NCBI RefSeq assembly: GCF_011734195.1
Contig: NZ_JAANTH010000002.1
Location: forward strand, 62,001 to 126,000
From: Halobacterium sp. R2-5
GTDB lineage: Archaea > Halobacteriota > Halobacteria > Halobacteriales > Halobacteriaceae
Reading direction: 5' to 3'
Length of the DNA: 64,000 nt
A model generated the notes under the pieces. That model was not told the origin of the DNA and searched no databases. It worked only from the letters and a program-made list of their open reading frames with translations. Shown here piece by piece: positions 26,420 to 35,059 of this stretch. Within the stretch, counting starts at the first letter, position 1. Each line of letters starts with the position of its first letter. Both the position numbers and the translations under genes were made by a program.

Positions 26420-27163
26420 ATGATCGAAGTCTCAAATCTGAGCAAATCCTACGGCGACATTCAAGCTGTCGACGACGTCTCGTTCACGATCCCCGACGGT
26501 GAGTTCGTCGTCGTGCTCGGCGAGTCCGGCGCGGGGAAGTCCACGCTCCTGCGCTGTCTCAACGGCATCACCGAGCCGACGGAGGGGACGATTACCATCA
26601 ACGGTGACCCCGTCGAGGGGCCCCGGGACGACGTCGCGATGGTGTTCCAGCAGCACTACCTCATCGAGGAGATGAGCGCGTACAACAACTCCCTCACGGG
26701 CGCGCTCGGTCGCACGACGTTCTTCAACAGCCTCCTCGGCCGCTACACCGAGGCGGACAAGTACGAGGCGCTGCGCGCGCTCGAAACCGTCGGCTTGCTC
26801 GACGAATCCGGGCAGTCAGTCGGGCAGATGAGCGGCGGCCAGCAGCAACGCGTCGGCATCGCTCGCGCGCTCGTCCAGAAACCGAACCTCCTGCTCGCCG
26901 ACGAGCCGGTCGCGAGCCTCGACCCGGCGTCCGCCGAGCAAGTGATGGCGTACATCCGGCAGGCCGCCGACGAGCGCGGCCTGTCGACGCTCGCGAGCCT
27001 CCACCAGGTGAACATCGCTCGCGAGTTCGGGGAGCGGTTCCTCGGCATGAAGGACGGCGAGGTCATCTTCGACGGCTACCGCGAGGACCTCACTGTCGAC
27101 ATCATCGACGAGATCTACGGCGCGATCGAGACTGAAGCGATTCGCACGGAGGCGGAAGCATGA
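26420..27163 (+). CDS. phnC: PhnC-like ABC transporter ATP-binding protein
   Basis: A 247-residue ATPase. Walker A is GESGAGKST (residues 34-42), the signature motif is MSGGQQQRVGIARAL, and Walker B is LLLADEPVASLDP. It powers import by the PhnD/PhnE system at the membrane. Its stop overlaps the phnE start by four bases. Confidence 0.92.
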   Translation: MIEVSNLSKSYGDIQAVDDVSFTIPDGEFVVVLGESGAGKSTLLRCLNGITEPTEGTITINGDPVEGPRDDVAMVFQQHYLIEEMSAYNNSLTGALGRTTFFNSLLGRYTEADKYEALRALETVGLLDESGQSVGQMSGGQQQRVGIARALVQKPNLLLADEPVASLDPASAEQVMAYIRQAADERGLSTLASLHQVNIAREFGERFLGMKDGEVIFDGYREDLTVDIIDEIYGAIETEAIRTEAEA

Positions 27164-28173
27164 GCGCGGAGACCGAAGGCGCCGACGCCTCCGCCTCGGG
27201 CGCCGTCAAGGAGCAGTTCACGCGCATCCGCATCAACAAACGCGCGCGGCAGGTGTTCGCGCTGTTCGCGCTGGTCGTGTTCGGGTGGCTGTTCTCGCTG
27301 GCGCTCGGCCAGGTCGGCTTCTCCATCGCGGAGATCATGGAGTACTGGCCCGACTTCGAGGACGCGCTCGGGCAGTTCTTCCCGCCGGGCGAGGTGTTCG
27401 GCATCCCGTTTGTCGACCTGGGTGCGTACTGGTCGTTCATCCAGGCGAACAACCTCCTGTTCCAGCTGGACACGAACGGCGCGGGCGTCGCGTTCTGGAA
27501 CTGGACGTTCGTCCCCGGGCAGATGTTCGTCACGCTCGCGATGGGGTTCGCGGGCACCGTGCTCGGGCTGCCGGGCGCGCTCCTGCTGGGCGTGCTGGGC
27601 TCCGAGCGCGTCACGCCGTACCCGTTCAACTTCATCTTCCGCGGTACGATGAGCGTCATCCGCGCGATTCCCGCGCTCGTCTGGGCGCTCATCTACATCC
27701 CGCTGGGCGGCGTCACGCCGTTCACGGCGACGCTCGCCATCGGCACGGACACCATGGGGAACCTCGGCCGCCTGTTCACCGACGCCCTCGAAGAGGTCGA
27801 GGACGGCCCCATCGAGGCAATCGGCTCGACGGGCGCGAACGGCCCGCAGCGCGTCGTCTTCGGGATGCTGAGTCAGGTGTTCTCGCCGTTCATCGCGTGG
27901 ACGATGTACATCCTCGAGATCAACACGCGCATCGCCGTCACGATGGGGCTCATCGGCGGCGGCGGTCTGGGGTTCGTCCTCCAGACTCAGCGCGGGCTGT
28001 TCAAGTACACGAACATGATGGCGACGATTCTGGTCATCTTCGTGCTCGTCATCTCCGTGGAGATCGTCAGCCAGCGCGTCCGGTCGTACATCCGCGGCAC
28101 CGAGGAGTCCTCCGGACTCATCGCGCTCATCGTGGAGTTCCCACAGCGGATGGTCCGCACGCTCTGGCAGTGA
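27160..28173 (+). CDS. phnE: PhnE-like ABC transporter permease
   Basis: A 337-residue inner-membrane permease with about six helices. The cytoplasmic EAA-type loop is DALEEVEDGPIEAIGSTGANGPQRV. The N-terminal region up to residue 110 contains an extra helix and an extracellular loop. It is translationally coupled to phnC. The operon ends two bases before the convergent UDG gene. Confidence 0.9.
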   Translation: MSAETEGADASASGAVKEQFTRIRINKRARQVFALFALVVFGWLFSLALGQVGFSIAEIMEYWPDFEDALGQFFPPGEVFGIPFVDLGAYWSFIQANNLLFQLDTNGAGVAFWNWTFVPGQMFVTLAMGFAGTVLGLPGALLLGVLGSERVTPYPFNFIFRGTMSVIRAIPALVWALIYIPLGGVTPFTATLAIGTDTMGNLGRLFTDALEEVEDGPIEAIGSTGANGPQRVVFGMLSQVFSPFIAWTMYILEINTRIAVTMGLIGGGGLGFVLQTQRGLFKYTNMMATILVIFVLVISVEIVSQRVRSYIRGTEESSGLIALIVEFPQRMVRTLWQ

Positions 28174-28174
28174 C

Positions 28175-28771
28175 TCAGTAGTCCCCGAGCTGGGACTGCC
28201 CGCCGCTCTCGCCCGCCATCGTCGCTGCTTTCGCTATCGTCTCCGTGAACGCGTCCCGCTGGCTCGCGTCGTACAGCGTCGCCGCCGGGTGGAGACAGAT
28301 CAGTACTTCCCGCCGCTCGCCCCCGAGTTCGACGCGCTCGACGCTCCCGGTCTCGTTGGTCACCGCGACATCTCTGCCGAGGAGGTGTTCGCCCGGCACT
28401 TTCCCGAGCGTGACGACGACTTCCGGGTCGACGAGGTCGATTTCGCGTTCGAGGTACGGCCGGCAGTTCGCGAGCTCTTCTTTCGTCGGGTCGCGGTTCT
28501 CGGGCGGCCGGCACCGAACGCAGTTCGTGATGCGGACGTCCGCCCGCGAGAGCCCGGCGTCCCGGAGTTCGTCGTCGAGCACGCCGCCGCTGCGCCCGAC
28601 GAACGGCACGCCCTCCTCGTCCTCGCTGGCGCCCGGCGCCTCGCCGACGAACAGCACGTCCGCGTCCTCGGGGCCGTCGCCGTTAACGATCTGGCTGCGG
28701 GAGTCGACGAGCGCCTCGCAGCGCGTGCACTCGGTGACTTCCAACCCCTCCATGCCGTCGGTGTCGCTCAT
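28175..28771 (-). CDS. Uracil-DNA glycosylase, Fe-S family 4-type
   Basis: A 198-residue base-excision repair enzyme. Motif 1 is GEAPGASEDEEGVPFVGRSG, and motif 3 is the histidine in CLHPAA. Four cysteines suited to an iron-sulfur cluster are visible: CTRC near the N-terminus, then TNCVRC and LANC. It removes uracil from deaminated cytosine, a real need in GC-rich DNA. The start at 28771 is preferred to one five codons upstream. Confidence 0.9.
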   Translation of the reverse strand: MSDTDGMEGLEVTECTRCEALVDSRSQIVNGDGPEDADVLFVGEAPGASEDEEGVPFVGRSGGVLDDELRDAGLSRADVRITNCVRCRPPENRDPTKEELANCRPYLEREIDLVDPEVVVTLGKVPGEHLLGRDVAVTNETGSVERVELGGERREVLICLHPAATLYDASQRDAFTETIAKAATMAGESGGQSQLGDY

Positions 28772-28923
28772 ACCTACGCCGTCCACGGCCGCGTGGTTAA
28801 GCGTTGCAACCTGCGGTCACGCTCGGTGTTCGTCGGCCGCGCGGCTCACGGTTCACTCCCGCCTCACTGCGTTCGCCGCTCGTCCGCACTCTCCCGGTGG
28901 TCGAGCACGCGCTCACCGTTCGC

Positions 28924-29475
28924 TCAGTCAGCGGCCTCCATGCGGTCGGCCGCTCGCGCAGCCAATCGCGCGACCCGCAACGGCTCCGGCCGGCCGCCTT
29001 CGGGCGCGAACGCGCGCACGACCTCCGCGGGGTTCTCGCAGCCGACGCTCCGCACGAACACGCGCTCGCCGTTCACGTCGACGGGCCGGCGGTCGGGCTG
29101 GCGCTCGTACACCGCGAGGCGTTCGTCGCGCTCCTCGCCGGAGAACTCCCGCTCGATGGCGGCTTCCAGTCCCTCACTCGCTTCGAAGGAGACGGAGAGC
29201 ACGGGCCGCGAGACCGCCTCGTGGACGGCGTGCAGGTCCACGACGTTGAACCACGCGGGCGCGATTCCGGAGACGAAGACGTACCGGACGTCCTCGCGGT
29301 CGAGCCGCTGGTAGCACTCGACGACGGCCGCGGTGCTGTCGAGGCCGCCGACCGTACACGAAGTGAACGAGAATCCGTCCGCGACGCGGGACGCGCGCAC
29401 GACGGCTCCGGCGAGCGTCGACGCGTTCCCCCGATACGACTCCGCGACGCCGAGCGCGCGCGTCCCGGACTTCAC
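28924..29475 (-). CDS. DUF99 / UPF0215 family protein
   Basis: A 183-residue archaeal protein. The N-terminal ALGVAESYRG and the VVGGLDSTAAV-like strand (TVGGLDSTAAVVECY) match DUF99, which is distantly related to endonuclease V. The enzymatic role is unproven. It is 150 bases away from the UDG gene on the same strand, with GAGCGA-type repeats between. Confidence 0.82.
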   Translation of the reverse strand: MKSGTRALGVAESYRGNASTLAGAVVRASRVADGFSFTSCTVGGLDSTAAVVECYQRLDREDVRYVFVSGIAPAWFNVVDLHAVHEAVSRPVLSVSFEASEGLEAAIEREFSGEERDERLAVYERQPDRRPVDVNGERVFVRSVGCENPAEVVRAFAPEGGRPEPLRVARLAARAADRMEAAD

Positions 29476-29556
29476 CGCCCTACTCGTTTCCGTCGGTCGT
29501 CTTCTCGCGGGCTCCGCCCGCTCGCTGGTCCCGTGGACGCTCCACAGCCGTCCACG

Positions 29557-29736
29557 CTACTCGCCCTTGATGTCCTGCAGCCGGTCGAGGAGCTCGTCGT
29601 TCGACGCCCCGATCTCGTAGTTCACGTCGCCGCTGTGTTCGAATTCCTCGGTGTCGAGTCCGTCGTCGGCGTCGATGTCTTCCGAGTCGAGAGACTGGTT
29701 CTCCTGTTCGGATTCGTCGTAGCTCCCGAAACCCAT
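29557..29736 (-). CDS. DUF5786 family small acidic protein
   Basis: A 59-residue, very acidic haloarchaeal protein starting MGFGSYDESEQENQ, the hallmark of DUF5786. Its C-terminus (NDELLDRLQDIKGE) is probably helical. Function is unknown. The ATG at 29736 is favoured over a GTG two codons upstream. Confidence 0.82.
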   Translation of the reverse strand: MGFGSYDESEQENQSLDSEDIDADDGLDTEEFEHSGDVNYEIGASNDELLDRLQDIKGE

Positions 29737-29842
29737 GTTCACTTGAACCTACGGGCCCCTCCCCCAAAAATTCCCCGCCGCGTTGGACGCCGACGCTGAA
29801 AAACCCCGCCGTTTTACGACCGCCGCGGGCGTGGGTGGTCGC

Positions 29843-30448
29843 ATGGACGTCACCAACGTCACGCGCGACGCCGAGTCGTTCACGTGCAACGCCTACCTCG
29901 CGGACGGCGAGGAGTCGACGCTCGTGGACGCCGGCGCCTACGACGGCGTCGTCGACGAAATCCGCGAGCAGGTCGACGACCTCGACAGCGTCGTGCTCAC
30001 CCACCAGCACGGCGACCACGTCGAACAGCTCCCCGCAGTCGTGGACGCCTTCGACCCGGACGTGTACGCGTTCGCGGACCACCGCCTCCGCACGCACGAA
30101 CTCGAAGACGGCGACACCGTCCGCGTCGGCAGCGAGGCGGCGGAGGTCGTGTTCACGCCCGGGCACGCCCCCGACCACGTCTCGCTCGTTTCCGAGTCGT
30201 CGCTGTTCTCCGGGGACGTCGTCGTCCACGACGACGGCGCGTTCGACGACGGGAGCTTCGGTCGCACCGACATGAGTGGCCAGTCCCGCGAGCGACTCAT
30301 CGGGAGCATCCGGGAGCTCCTCGACCGGATGCCCGCCGGTGTCGAGCACATGTACTCGGGCCACGGCGGCGTCTTCGACGGCGACGTCCGCGAGGTCGTC
30401 GAGCGCGCGCTCGAACGCGCCGAGCGCCGCGAGCCCAAGTACGACTGA
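29843..30448 (+). CDS. MBL-fold metallo-hydrolase
   Basis: A 201-residue metallo-beta-lactamase-fold hydrolase of the glyoxalase II-like group. The zinc motif is LTHQHGDHVEQLP, with later ligands in FTPGHAPDH, FSGDVVVHDDG and SGHGG. The substrate is unknown. It is followed by a GNAT gene 64 bases downstream on the same strand. Confidence 0.87.
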   Translation: MDVTNVTRDAESFTCNAYLADGEESTLVDAGAYDGVVDEIREQVDDLDSVVLTHQHGDHVEQLPAVVDAFDPDVYAFADHRLRTHELEDGDTVRVGSEAAEVVFTPGHAPDHVSLVSESSLFSGDVVVHDDGAFDDGSFGRTDMSGQSRERLIGSIRELLDRMPAGVEHMYSGHGGVFDGDVREVVERALERAERREPKYD

Positions 30449-30512
30449 GAGGTCTGGGACCGTCTGTCACACCTCGGGAATCCTTTTTCTGATAGGCGGC
30501 GTGTTCTCGCGC

Positions 30513-31109
30513 ATGCCCGGGAGACCGTTCCTCGAAGGCGATACTGTCGACCTCTGCGCGGTCGCAGAGGACGACCTCGACTTCCTCCGCGAGACGCTGA
30601 ACGACCCCGCGGTCTGGCCGTCGCTGTCCGCGCGAACGCCGCTCACCGAGCAACAGGAACAGGAGTGGTACGAGGAACGCGCCAGCGACGAGAACGGCGA
30701 CGTGAATTTCGTCGTCGCCGTCGACGCTCGGAACTCGCGGAGCGATTCCGACGTCCATCAGAACGCCACGCGTTCTGAGGGTATCCAGCCAGTCGGCAGC
30801 GTCGGCGTGCACGGCCTCGACGACGTCGACGGCGGCGCCGAGGTCGGGCTCTTCCTCGGCGAGGAGTTCTGGGGGAACGGCTACGGCACCGAGGCCGGCC
30901 GGCTCGCCACCGACTACGCGTTCGCCCAGCACCGCCGCCACCGCGTGCTCGCGCGGGTCTTCGAGGACAACGAGGCGTCCGCGCGCATCTGGGAGAAGCT
31001 CGGCTTCGAACTGGAGGGCACGCACCGAGACGAAGTCTACGTCGACGGCGAGTACAAGGACGTGCGCTACTACTCGGTGCTCGAAGACGAGTGGAACGGC
31101 GAGAACTGA
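30513..31109 (+). CDS. GNAT family N-acetyltransferase (RimJ/RimL type) with in-frame insertion
   Basis: A 198-residue acetyltransferase. Acetyl-CoA binding is in LGEEFWGNGYGTEAGRLATDYAF, and ARVFEDNEASARIWEKLGFELEG is the typical C-terminal part. Between VVAVDA and QPVGSVGVHG there are about 19 extra residues (RNSRSDSDVHQNATRSEGI), unlike the family and encoded partly by a perfect palindrome (30758-30778). The substrate, often a protein N-terminus or amino sugar, is unknown. Confidence 0.87.
   Translation: MPGRPFLEGDTVDLCAVAEDDLDFLRETLNDPAVWPSLSARTPLTEQQEQEWYEERASDENGDVNFVVAVDARNSRSDSDVHQNATRSEGIQPVGSVGVHGLDDVDGGAEVGLFLGEEFWGNGYGTEAGRLATDYAFAQHRRHRVLARVFEDNEASARIWEKLGFELEGTHRDEVYVDGEYKDVRYYSVLEDEWNGEN
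30758..30778. repeat. Palindrome inserted in the GNAT coding sequence
   Basis: TCAGAACGC (30758-30766) and GCGTTCTGA (30770-30778) are perfect 9-bp arms around CAC. The palindrome keeps the reading frame open and sits where family members have a short surface loop. Confidence 0.88.
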
Positions 31110-31110
31110 G

Positions 31111-31254
31111 TTACGTCGAGCGGGACTCCTTGGCCTTCGGACGCAGGTTCTTGTACCCGCACTTCCGGCACTCGCTGGCGCGCTTGGGGTTCCGGGCGTT
31201 ACACCGCATGCAGATCTGCTTCTCGAGCAGTCGGGCCTCGATGGACTCGCTCAT
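31111..31254 (-). CDS. rpl40e: 50S ribosomal protein L40e
   Basis: A 47-residue zinc-ribbon ribosomal protein. The sequence begins [18 protein letters not shown] and continues [20 protein letters not shown], with the four zinc cysteines in two CxxC pairs, and ends in a basic tail. It is a normal length for archaeal L40e. The stop lies one base beyond that of the convergent GNAT gene. Confidence 0.94.
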   Translation of the reverse strand: MSESIEARLLEKQICMRCNARNPKRASECRKCGYKNLRPKAKESRST

Positions 31255-31414
31255 GCGCTCCCGTTCGCTCGGGGCGCGTTTAAGCGATTCGGAACCAAGC
31301 CCTCCCTCGCTCGTTGCACTCGCTCGGTCGCCCTTGGTGATTCCACCAGGTTACTGCGTGTTGAACCGGCTACTAGAGTAGGTTGTCGAGTCTTACATGA
31401 GGATACCGGCCGTT

Positions 31415-31912
31415 TCACTCCTCGTCGGCGAGGTAGTCCTCCTGTACCTCGACGACCTCGGCGGAGTCTTCGCACTCGCTGTACCGCCGCAGGGGCTCCT
31501 CGTTGAGTTCGAGGAACGTGTGCCCCCACGTGAACTTCGAGAGGATGCGCTCGGCGTGCTCGCGCTCCCCCAGGATGGCGAGCGCGCCCGCGAACGCCTC
31601 CACGGTGTTGAGCTGGAACGGCTGCCCGTAGTTCACGGGGTTCGCCGCGACGAGGAACGGGAGCGCGCGGTGCACGCCGTCGATCTCGAACATCGCCCGG
31701 CCCGCCGTCTCCCACGAGCAGTCCAGGGCCACCAGCCGGCCGTGCTCGGCGTCCGCCGGCGACAGCGCGGTGTCGGCGTGCGGATTCAGGACGACGCCGT
31801 ACGGCGTCGCTCGCGCGGTCTCGTGGAGGACGGCCTCGTCGAAGCGCGCGAGCTTCCGCGCCGTGCACTTCTCGGGGTCGTCGTCGCCCTCGTACCGGAC
31901 GTGCAGTTCCAC
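31415..31912 (-). CDS. tsr3: Tsr3-type 16S rRNA aminocarboxypropyltransferase (DUF367)
   Basis: A 165-residue SAM-dependent enzyme that transfers the 3-amino-3-carboxypropyl group to a hypermodified small-subunit rRNA base. Signatures are [42 protein letters not shown] and [15 protein letters not shown]. Length is normal for archaea. It and L40e are near each other on the same strand, separated by 160 bases of repeat-rich DNA. Confidence 0.92.
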   Translation of the reverse strand: MELHVRYEGDDDPEKCTARKLARFDEAVLHETARATPYGVVLNPHADTALSPADAEHGRLVALDCSWETAGRAMFEIDGVHRALPFLVAANPVNYGQPFQLNTVEAFAGALAILGEREHAERILSKFTWGHTFLELNEEPLRRYSECEDSAEVVEVQEDYLADEE

Positions 31913-31995
31913 GGGCGCAGTTGGGCGCCGGCGGGCAAAAGCCCCCCGCTCGACTGGACGACGGTCCGTGCTCGCTCGCGTTGTCGGAGATACTT

Positions 31996-32109
31996 CCTCG
32001 AAAGCCCCGGCGCTGTCGACTCGGGGGACTCGCTGCGCTCCTCGGCCTTCGGCCTGCGGTGCTTGCGTCGTCCGCCGTCGCCGACAGCGCCGCCCCTTTC
32101 AGTCCCGCC
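31996..32109 (-). repeat. Candidate structured-RNA / palindromic element, copy A
   Basis: On the minus strand it begins with GGGACTGAAAGGGGCGGC (32089-32106) and ends with GCCGGGGCTTTCGAGG (31996-32011). The boxes enclose a perfect 10-bp stem, GGCGCTGTCG with CGACAGCGCC (32082-32091 and 32009-32018). An inner GGCC-TTC-GGCC hairpin is at 32044-32054. Copy B at 48663-48779 has the same boxes and a different but paired stem. It ends 84 bases upstream of tsr3, in the same orientation. Confidence 0.8.
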
Positions 32110-32177
32110 CGTCCCGTCGGCTGCGCCCCCGGCTACTGTCCCCCGCTTTCTTGGCCCCGTATCGCTTCTCTCACCGC

Positions 32178-32540
32178 ATGGACGACGACGCCCTCGCGCA
32201 GGCGTACTACGACGCCATCGACGCCGGGGACTACGACGCGCTCCGCGACCTGCTCGCGCCCGACTTCGAGCACGTGCGCCTGGACATGACACTCTCCGGC
32301 AGGGAGGCGTTCGTCTCGTTCATGCGCGATGACCGCCCCAAGACCGACACGCGCCACGTCGTCGACGCGGTGTACGACGGCGCCGAGGGCGTCGCGGCGC
32401 GGGGCCGGCTGCTGGACGCGAACGGCGGCGAGCTGTTCGCGTTCGTGGACGTCTTCGACGTCGCGGACGGCGAAATCGCGGGACTGACGACTTACGCGAG
32501 CCCGGCGTCCTCGACGGCGGGCAGCACCTCCTCCTCGTAG
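32178..32540 (+). CDS. SnoaL-like / NTF2-fold protein
   Basis: A 120-residue protein with an NTF2-like cone fold (LAQAYYDAIDAGDYDALRDLLAPDFEHVR, then AFVDVFDVADGEIAGLTTY). Such domains serve as small enzymes or binding proteins; the ligand here is unknown. The last 16 codons (ASPASSTAGSTSSS) lie on the complement of the next gene and are probably not part of the fold. The two convergent genes overlap by 49 bases. Confidence 0.8.
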   Translation: MDDDALAQAYYDAIDAGDYDALRDLLAPDFEHVRLDMTLSGREAFVSFMRDDRPKTDTRHVVDAVYDGAEGVAARGRLLDANGGELFAFVDVFDVADGEIAGLTTYASPASSTAGSTSSS

Positions 32541-33460
32541 AACTCCAGGAATCGCTCCTGCTCGGGGCCGACCTGGTGGATGTGGACGTGGTCGTAGCCC
32601 GCGTCGACGGCCTGCCGGATGGAGTCGACGTGGTCCTCGGGGTCGCGGCTGGTGACGAGCCCGGACTCCGCGACGTCCTCCTGGCTGACCGTCTGGCAGG
32701 CCTGCTCGAAGTGCGCGGTCGTCGGGAGCACCGCGGCGAGCTCGCCGGGGAGTTCGCTGTTCGGCCACCACTCGTGGGCGGTTTCGACGCCTTCCTGCTC
32801 GCTGTCGGCGTAACACGTGCTGAGCTGAGTGTACCGCGGACCCTCGCCGCCCGCGTCCGCCCACGTCTGGACGGTGTCTGCGGGGCCGACCGCCCAGAAG
32901 CCGTCCCCGAAGTCGGCGGCCGCGCGCGCCGTCGTCGGCCCGAACGCCGACACGACGATGGGCGGCGTCTCCTCGGGGAGCGTGAACAACCGCGCGTTCT
33001 CCACGGTGAAGTGCTCGCCGCGGTAGCTCTGCTGGCCGCCCGACCAGAGCGTCCGGATGATTTCGACCGCCTCTTCGAGCATCTCCAGGCGCACCTCGTG
33101 CTCGGGCCAGTGCTCGCCGACCACGTGCTCGTTGAGCAGTTCGCCCGTGCCGACGCCGAGGAAGAACCGGCCGTCGAGCATCGACGCCGCCGTCGCCGAC
33201 GCCTGCGCGACGACGGCGGGGTGGTATCGTTTGATGGGGCAGTTCACGCCGACGCCGACGGGGATCTCGTCGGTCGCCTGCGAGACGCCGCCGAGCGTCG
33301 CCCACACGAACCCGCTCTCGCCCTGCTGGCTCACCCACGGGTGGAAGTGGTCCGAAACCGTGAGGAAGTCGAAACCCGCGTCCTCCGCGCGGGCGGCGTA
33401 CTCCACGAGGTCGCTCGGCGGGTGTTCCTCGCTGGAGAGCGTGTACCCGACGTCGACCAT
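32492..33460 (-). CDS. F420-dependent LLM-class oxidoreductase (TIGR03557-like)
   Basis: A 322-residue luciferase-like TIM-barrel enzyme. It resembles the F420-dependent glucose-6-phosphate dehydrogenase group: VGYTLSSEEHPPSDLVEYAARAEDAGFDF, TVSDHFHPW, LGVGTGELLNEH, and the C-terminal YDHVHIHQVGPEQ. Haloarchaea make F420. The physiological substrate is unknown. Confidence 0.88.
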   Translation of the reverse strand: MVDVGYTLSSEEHPPSDLVEYAARAEDAGFDFLTVSDHFHPWVSQQGESGFVWATLGGVSQATDEIPVGVGVNCPIKRYHPAVVAQASATAASMLDGRFFLGVGTGELLNEHVVGEHWPEHEVRLEMLEEAVEIIRTLWSGGQQSYRGEHFTVENARLFTLPEETPPIVVSAFGPTTARAAADFGDGFWAVGPADTVQTWADAGGEGPRYTQLSTCYADSEQEGVETAHEWWPNSELPGELAAVLPTTAHFEQACQTVSQEDVAESGLVTSRDPEDHVDSIRQAVDAGYDHVHIHQVGPEQERFLEFYEEEVLPAVEDAGLA

Positions 33461-33540
33461 TCACCCGCACCTCCGGCTGTCAATTTCTCGAACCATTACA
33501 CTAGCACGTCGGCGCGAACCCGCAAAAGCGTGGTTGCAGA

Positions 33541-34920
33541 TTACTCCCGGTCGCCCGCGCCGAGCGCCGACTCGCCGACTTTCGCCGAGCCCTCGACGAG
33601 TTCCTGGCCGCCCATGTACGGCTGGAGCGCCTCGGGGACGTCGACCGTGCCGTCGTCGTTCTGGTAGTACTCCAGAATCGCGACGAGCACGCGCGGGACG
33701 GCGAGCCCCGACCCGTTCAGCGTGTGGAGGTACTCCGCGCTCTCGTGGCGCTCGGGCCGGTACTGGATGCCCGCGCGCCGCGCCTGGAAGTCCTCGAAGT
33801 TCGAGACCGAGGAGACTTCGAGCCACCGGCCGCCCTGCTCGGGCCCCTCGTCCATGTCGTCGCCGGGCGCCCACACCTCGATGTCGTACTTCTTCGCCTG
33901 CGTGAACCCGAGGTCGCCCGTGCACATCTCCAGAATCCGGTACGGGAGCTCGAGCCGCCGAAGCACCTCCTCGGCTTCGTCGAGGAGGCCCTCGAAGCGC
34001 TCGTCGCTCTCCTCGGGTTCGACGAAGTTCACCATCTCCACCTTGTTGAACTGGTGGACGCGCACGATGCCGCGGGTCTCGGTGCCGTGCTCGCCGGCCT
34101 CCCGCCGGAAGTTCGGGGTGTACGCCTGCTTCTTCACGGGGAGGTCGTCGCTGAGCAGAATCTCGTCGCGGTACATGTTCGTCACCGGCACCTCCGCGGT
34201 CGGCAGCAGCCAGAGGTCGTCGTCGTCGTAGTCGGCGTCGTTGACGTCGCCGACCCGGTAGGCGTCCTCCACGAACTTCGGGAACTGGCCGGTGCCCTCC
34301 ATCGACTTCGAGTTCACGGGAATCGGCGGGAAGACGTCCTCGTAGCCCTGCTCGCGGTGGACGTCGAGCATGAACTGCACGAGCGCGTGTTCGAGGCGCG
34401 CACCCGCGCCCTTCGCGAAGTAGAAGCCGCCGCCCGCGACCTTCGCGCCGCGCTCGAAGTCGAGGATGTCGAGTTCCTCGCCGAGGTCGTAGTGCGGGGT
34501 GACCTCCTCGGGGAGGTCGCGGAGGTCGTCGAAGCCCTCGCGGCGGCGCTCGACGTTCTCGGACTCGTCGGCGCCCACGGGCACGTCCTCGTGGGGGACC
34601 ATCGGGAGCGTGAGCAGCTTCCGCTCCAGCTCGCTCTCCAGGTCGTCCGCGCGCTCCTCGACGTCTTCGAGCTCGTCTTTGAGCTCCTGCGACCGCTCGA
34701 TGGCGTCCTGGGCCTCCTCCTCGTTGCCCTCCTGTTTGAGTTCGCCGATCTCCGAGGAGACCTCGTTGCGCTCGTGGCGGAGCTCGTCGCCGCGCGCCTT
34801 GAGTTCTCGCCACTCCTCGTCGACTTCCAGAATCCGGTCGAGGTCCGCGTCCACGCCCTTCTTCTCCAGGGCCTCGCGGACCTCTTCGGGGTGTTCGCGG
34901 ACGTACTGTCTGCTCAGCAT
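33541..34920 (-). CDS. serS: Seryl-tRNA synthetase
   Basis: A 459-residue class II synthetase that charges tRNA-Ser. The N-terminal 110 residues form the coiled-coil arm that clamps the long variable arm of the tRNA. The catalytic core has motif 2 (TPNFRREAGEHGTETRGIVRVHQFNKVEM) and motif 3 (NGSGLAVPRVLVAILEYYQ). A long frame continues upstream, but MLSRQYVREHPEEVREAL is the conserved start. It is separated from the LLM gene by 80 bases. Confidence 0.96.
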   Translation of the reverse strand: MLSRQYVREHPEEVREALEKKGVDADLDRILEVDEEWRELKARGDELRHERNEVSSEIGELKQEGNEEEAQDAIERSQELKDELEDVEERADDLESELERKLLTLPMVPHEDVPVGADESENVERRREGFDDLRDLPEEVTPHYDLGEELDILDFERGAKVAGGGFYFAKGAGARLEHALVQFMLDVHREQGYEDVFPPIPVNSKSMEGTGQFPKFVEDAYRVGDVNDADYDDDDLWLLPTAEVPVTNMYRDEILLSDDLPVKKQAYTPNFRREAGEHGTETRGIVRVHQFNKVEMVNFVEPEESDERFEGLLDEAEEVLRRLELPYRILEMCTGDLGFTQAKKYDIEVWAPGDDMDEGPEQGGRWLEVSSVSNFEDFQARRAGIQYRPERHESAEYLHTLNGSGLAVPRVLVAILEYYQNDDGTVDVPEALQPYMGGQELVEGSAKVGESALGAGDRE

Positions 34921-35059
34921 TTGCCCGAGTTTGCGCGGGCGGCGGCAAGAACGTATCGCATCCCCGTCAGCCGGTCGCACGCCCGGGCTGCGGCCGCACC
35001 CACAGCCGTCGGTCCCTATCCCGAATCTATACGAAACCCAACCGCGTACCTCTCGGCAC

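Noticed and set aside
28772-28923. Small RNA or gene between UDG and DUF99
   Set aside because: Only GAGCGA-type degenerate repeats and no consistent promoter or reading frame are visible.
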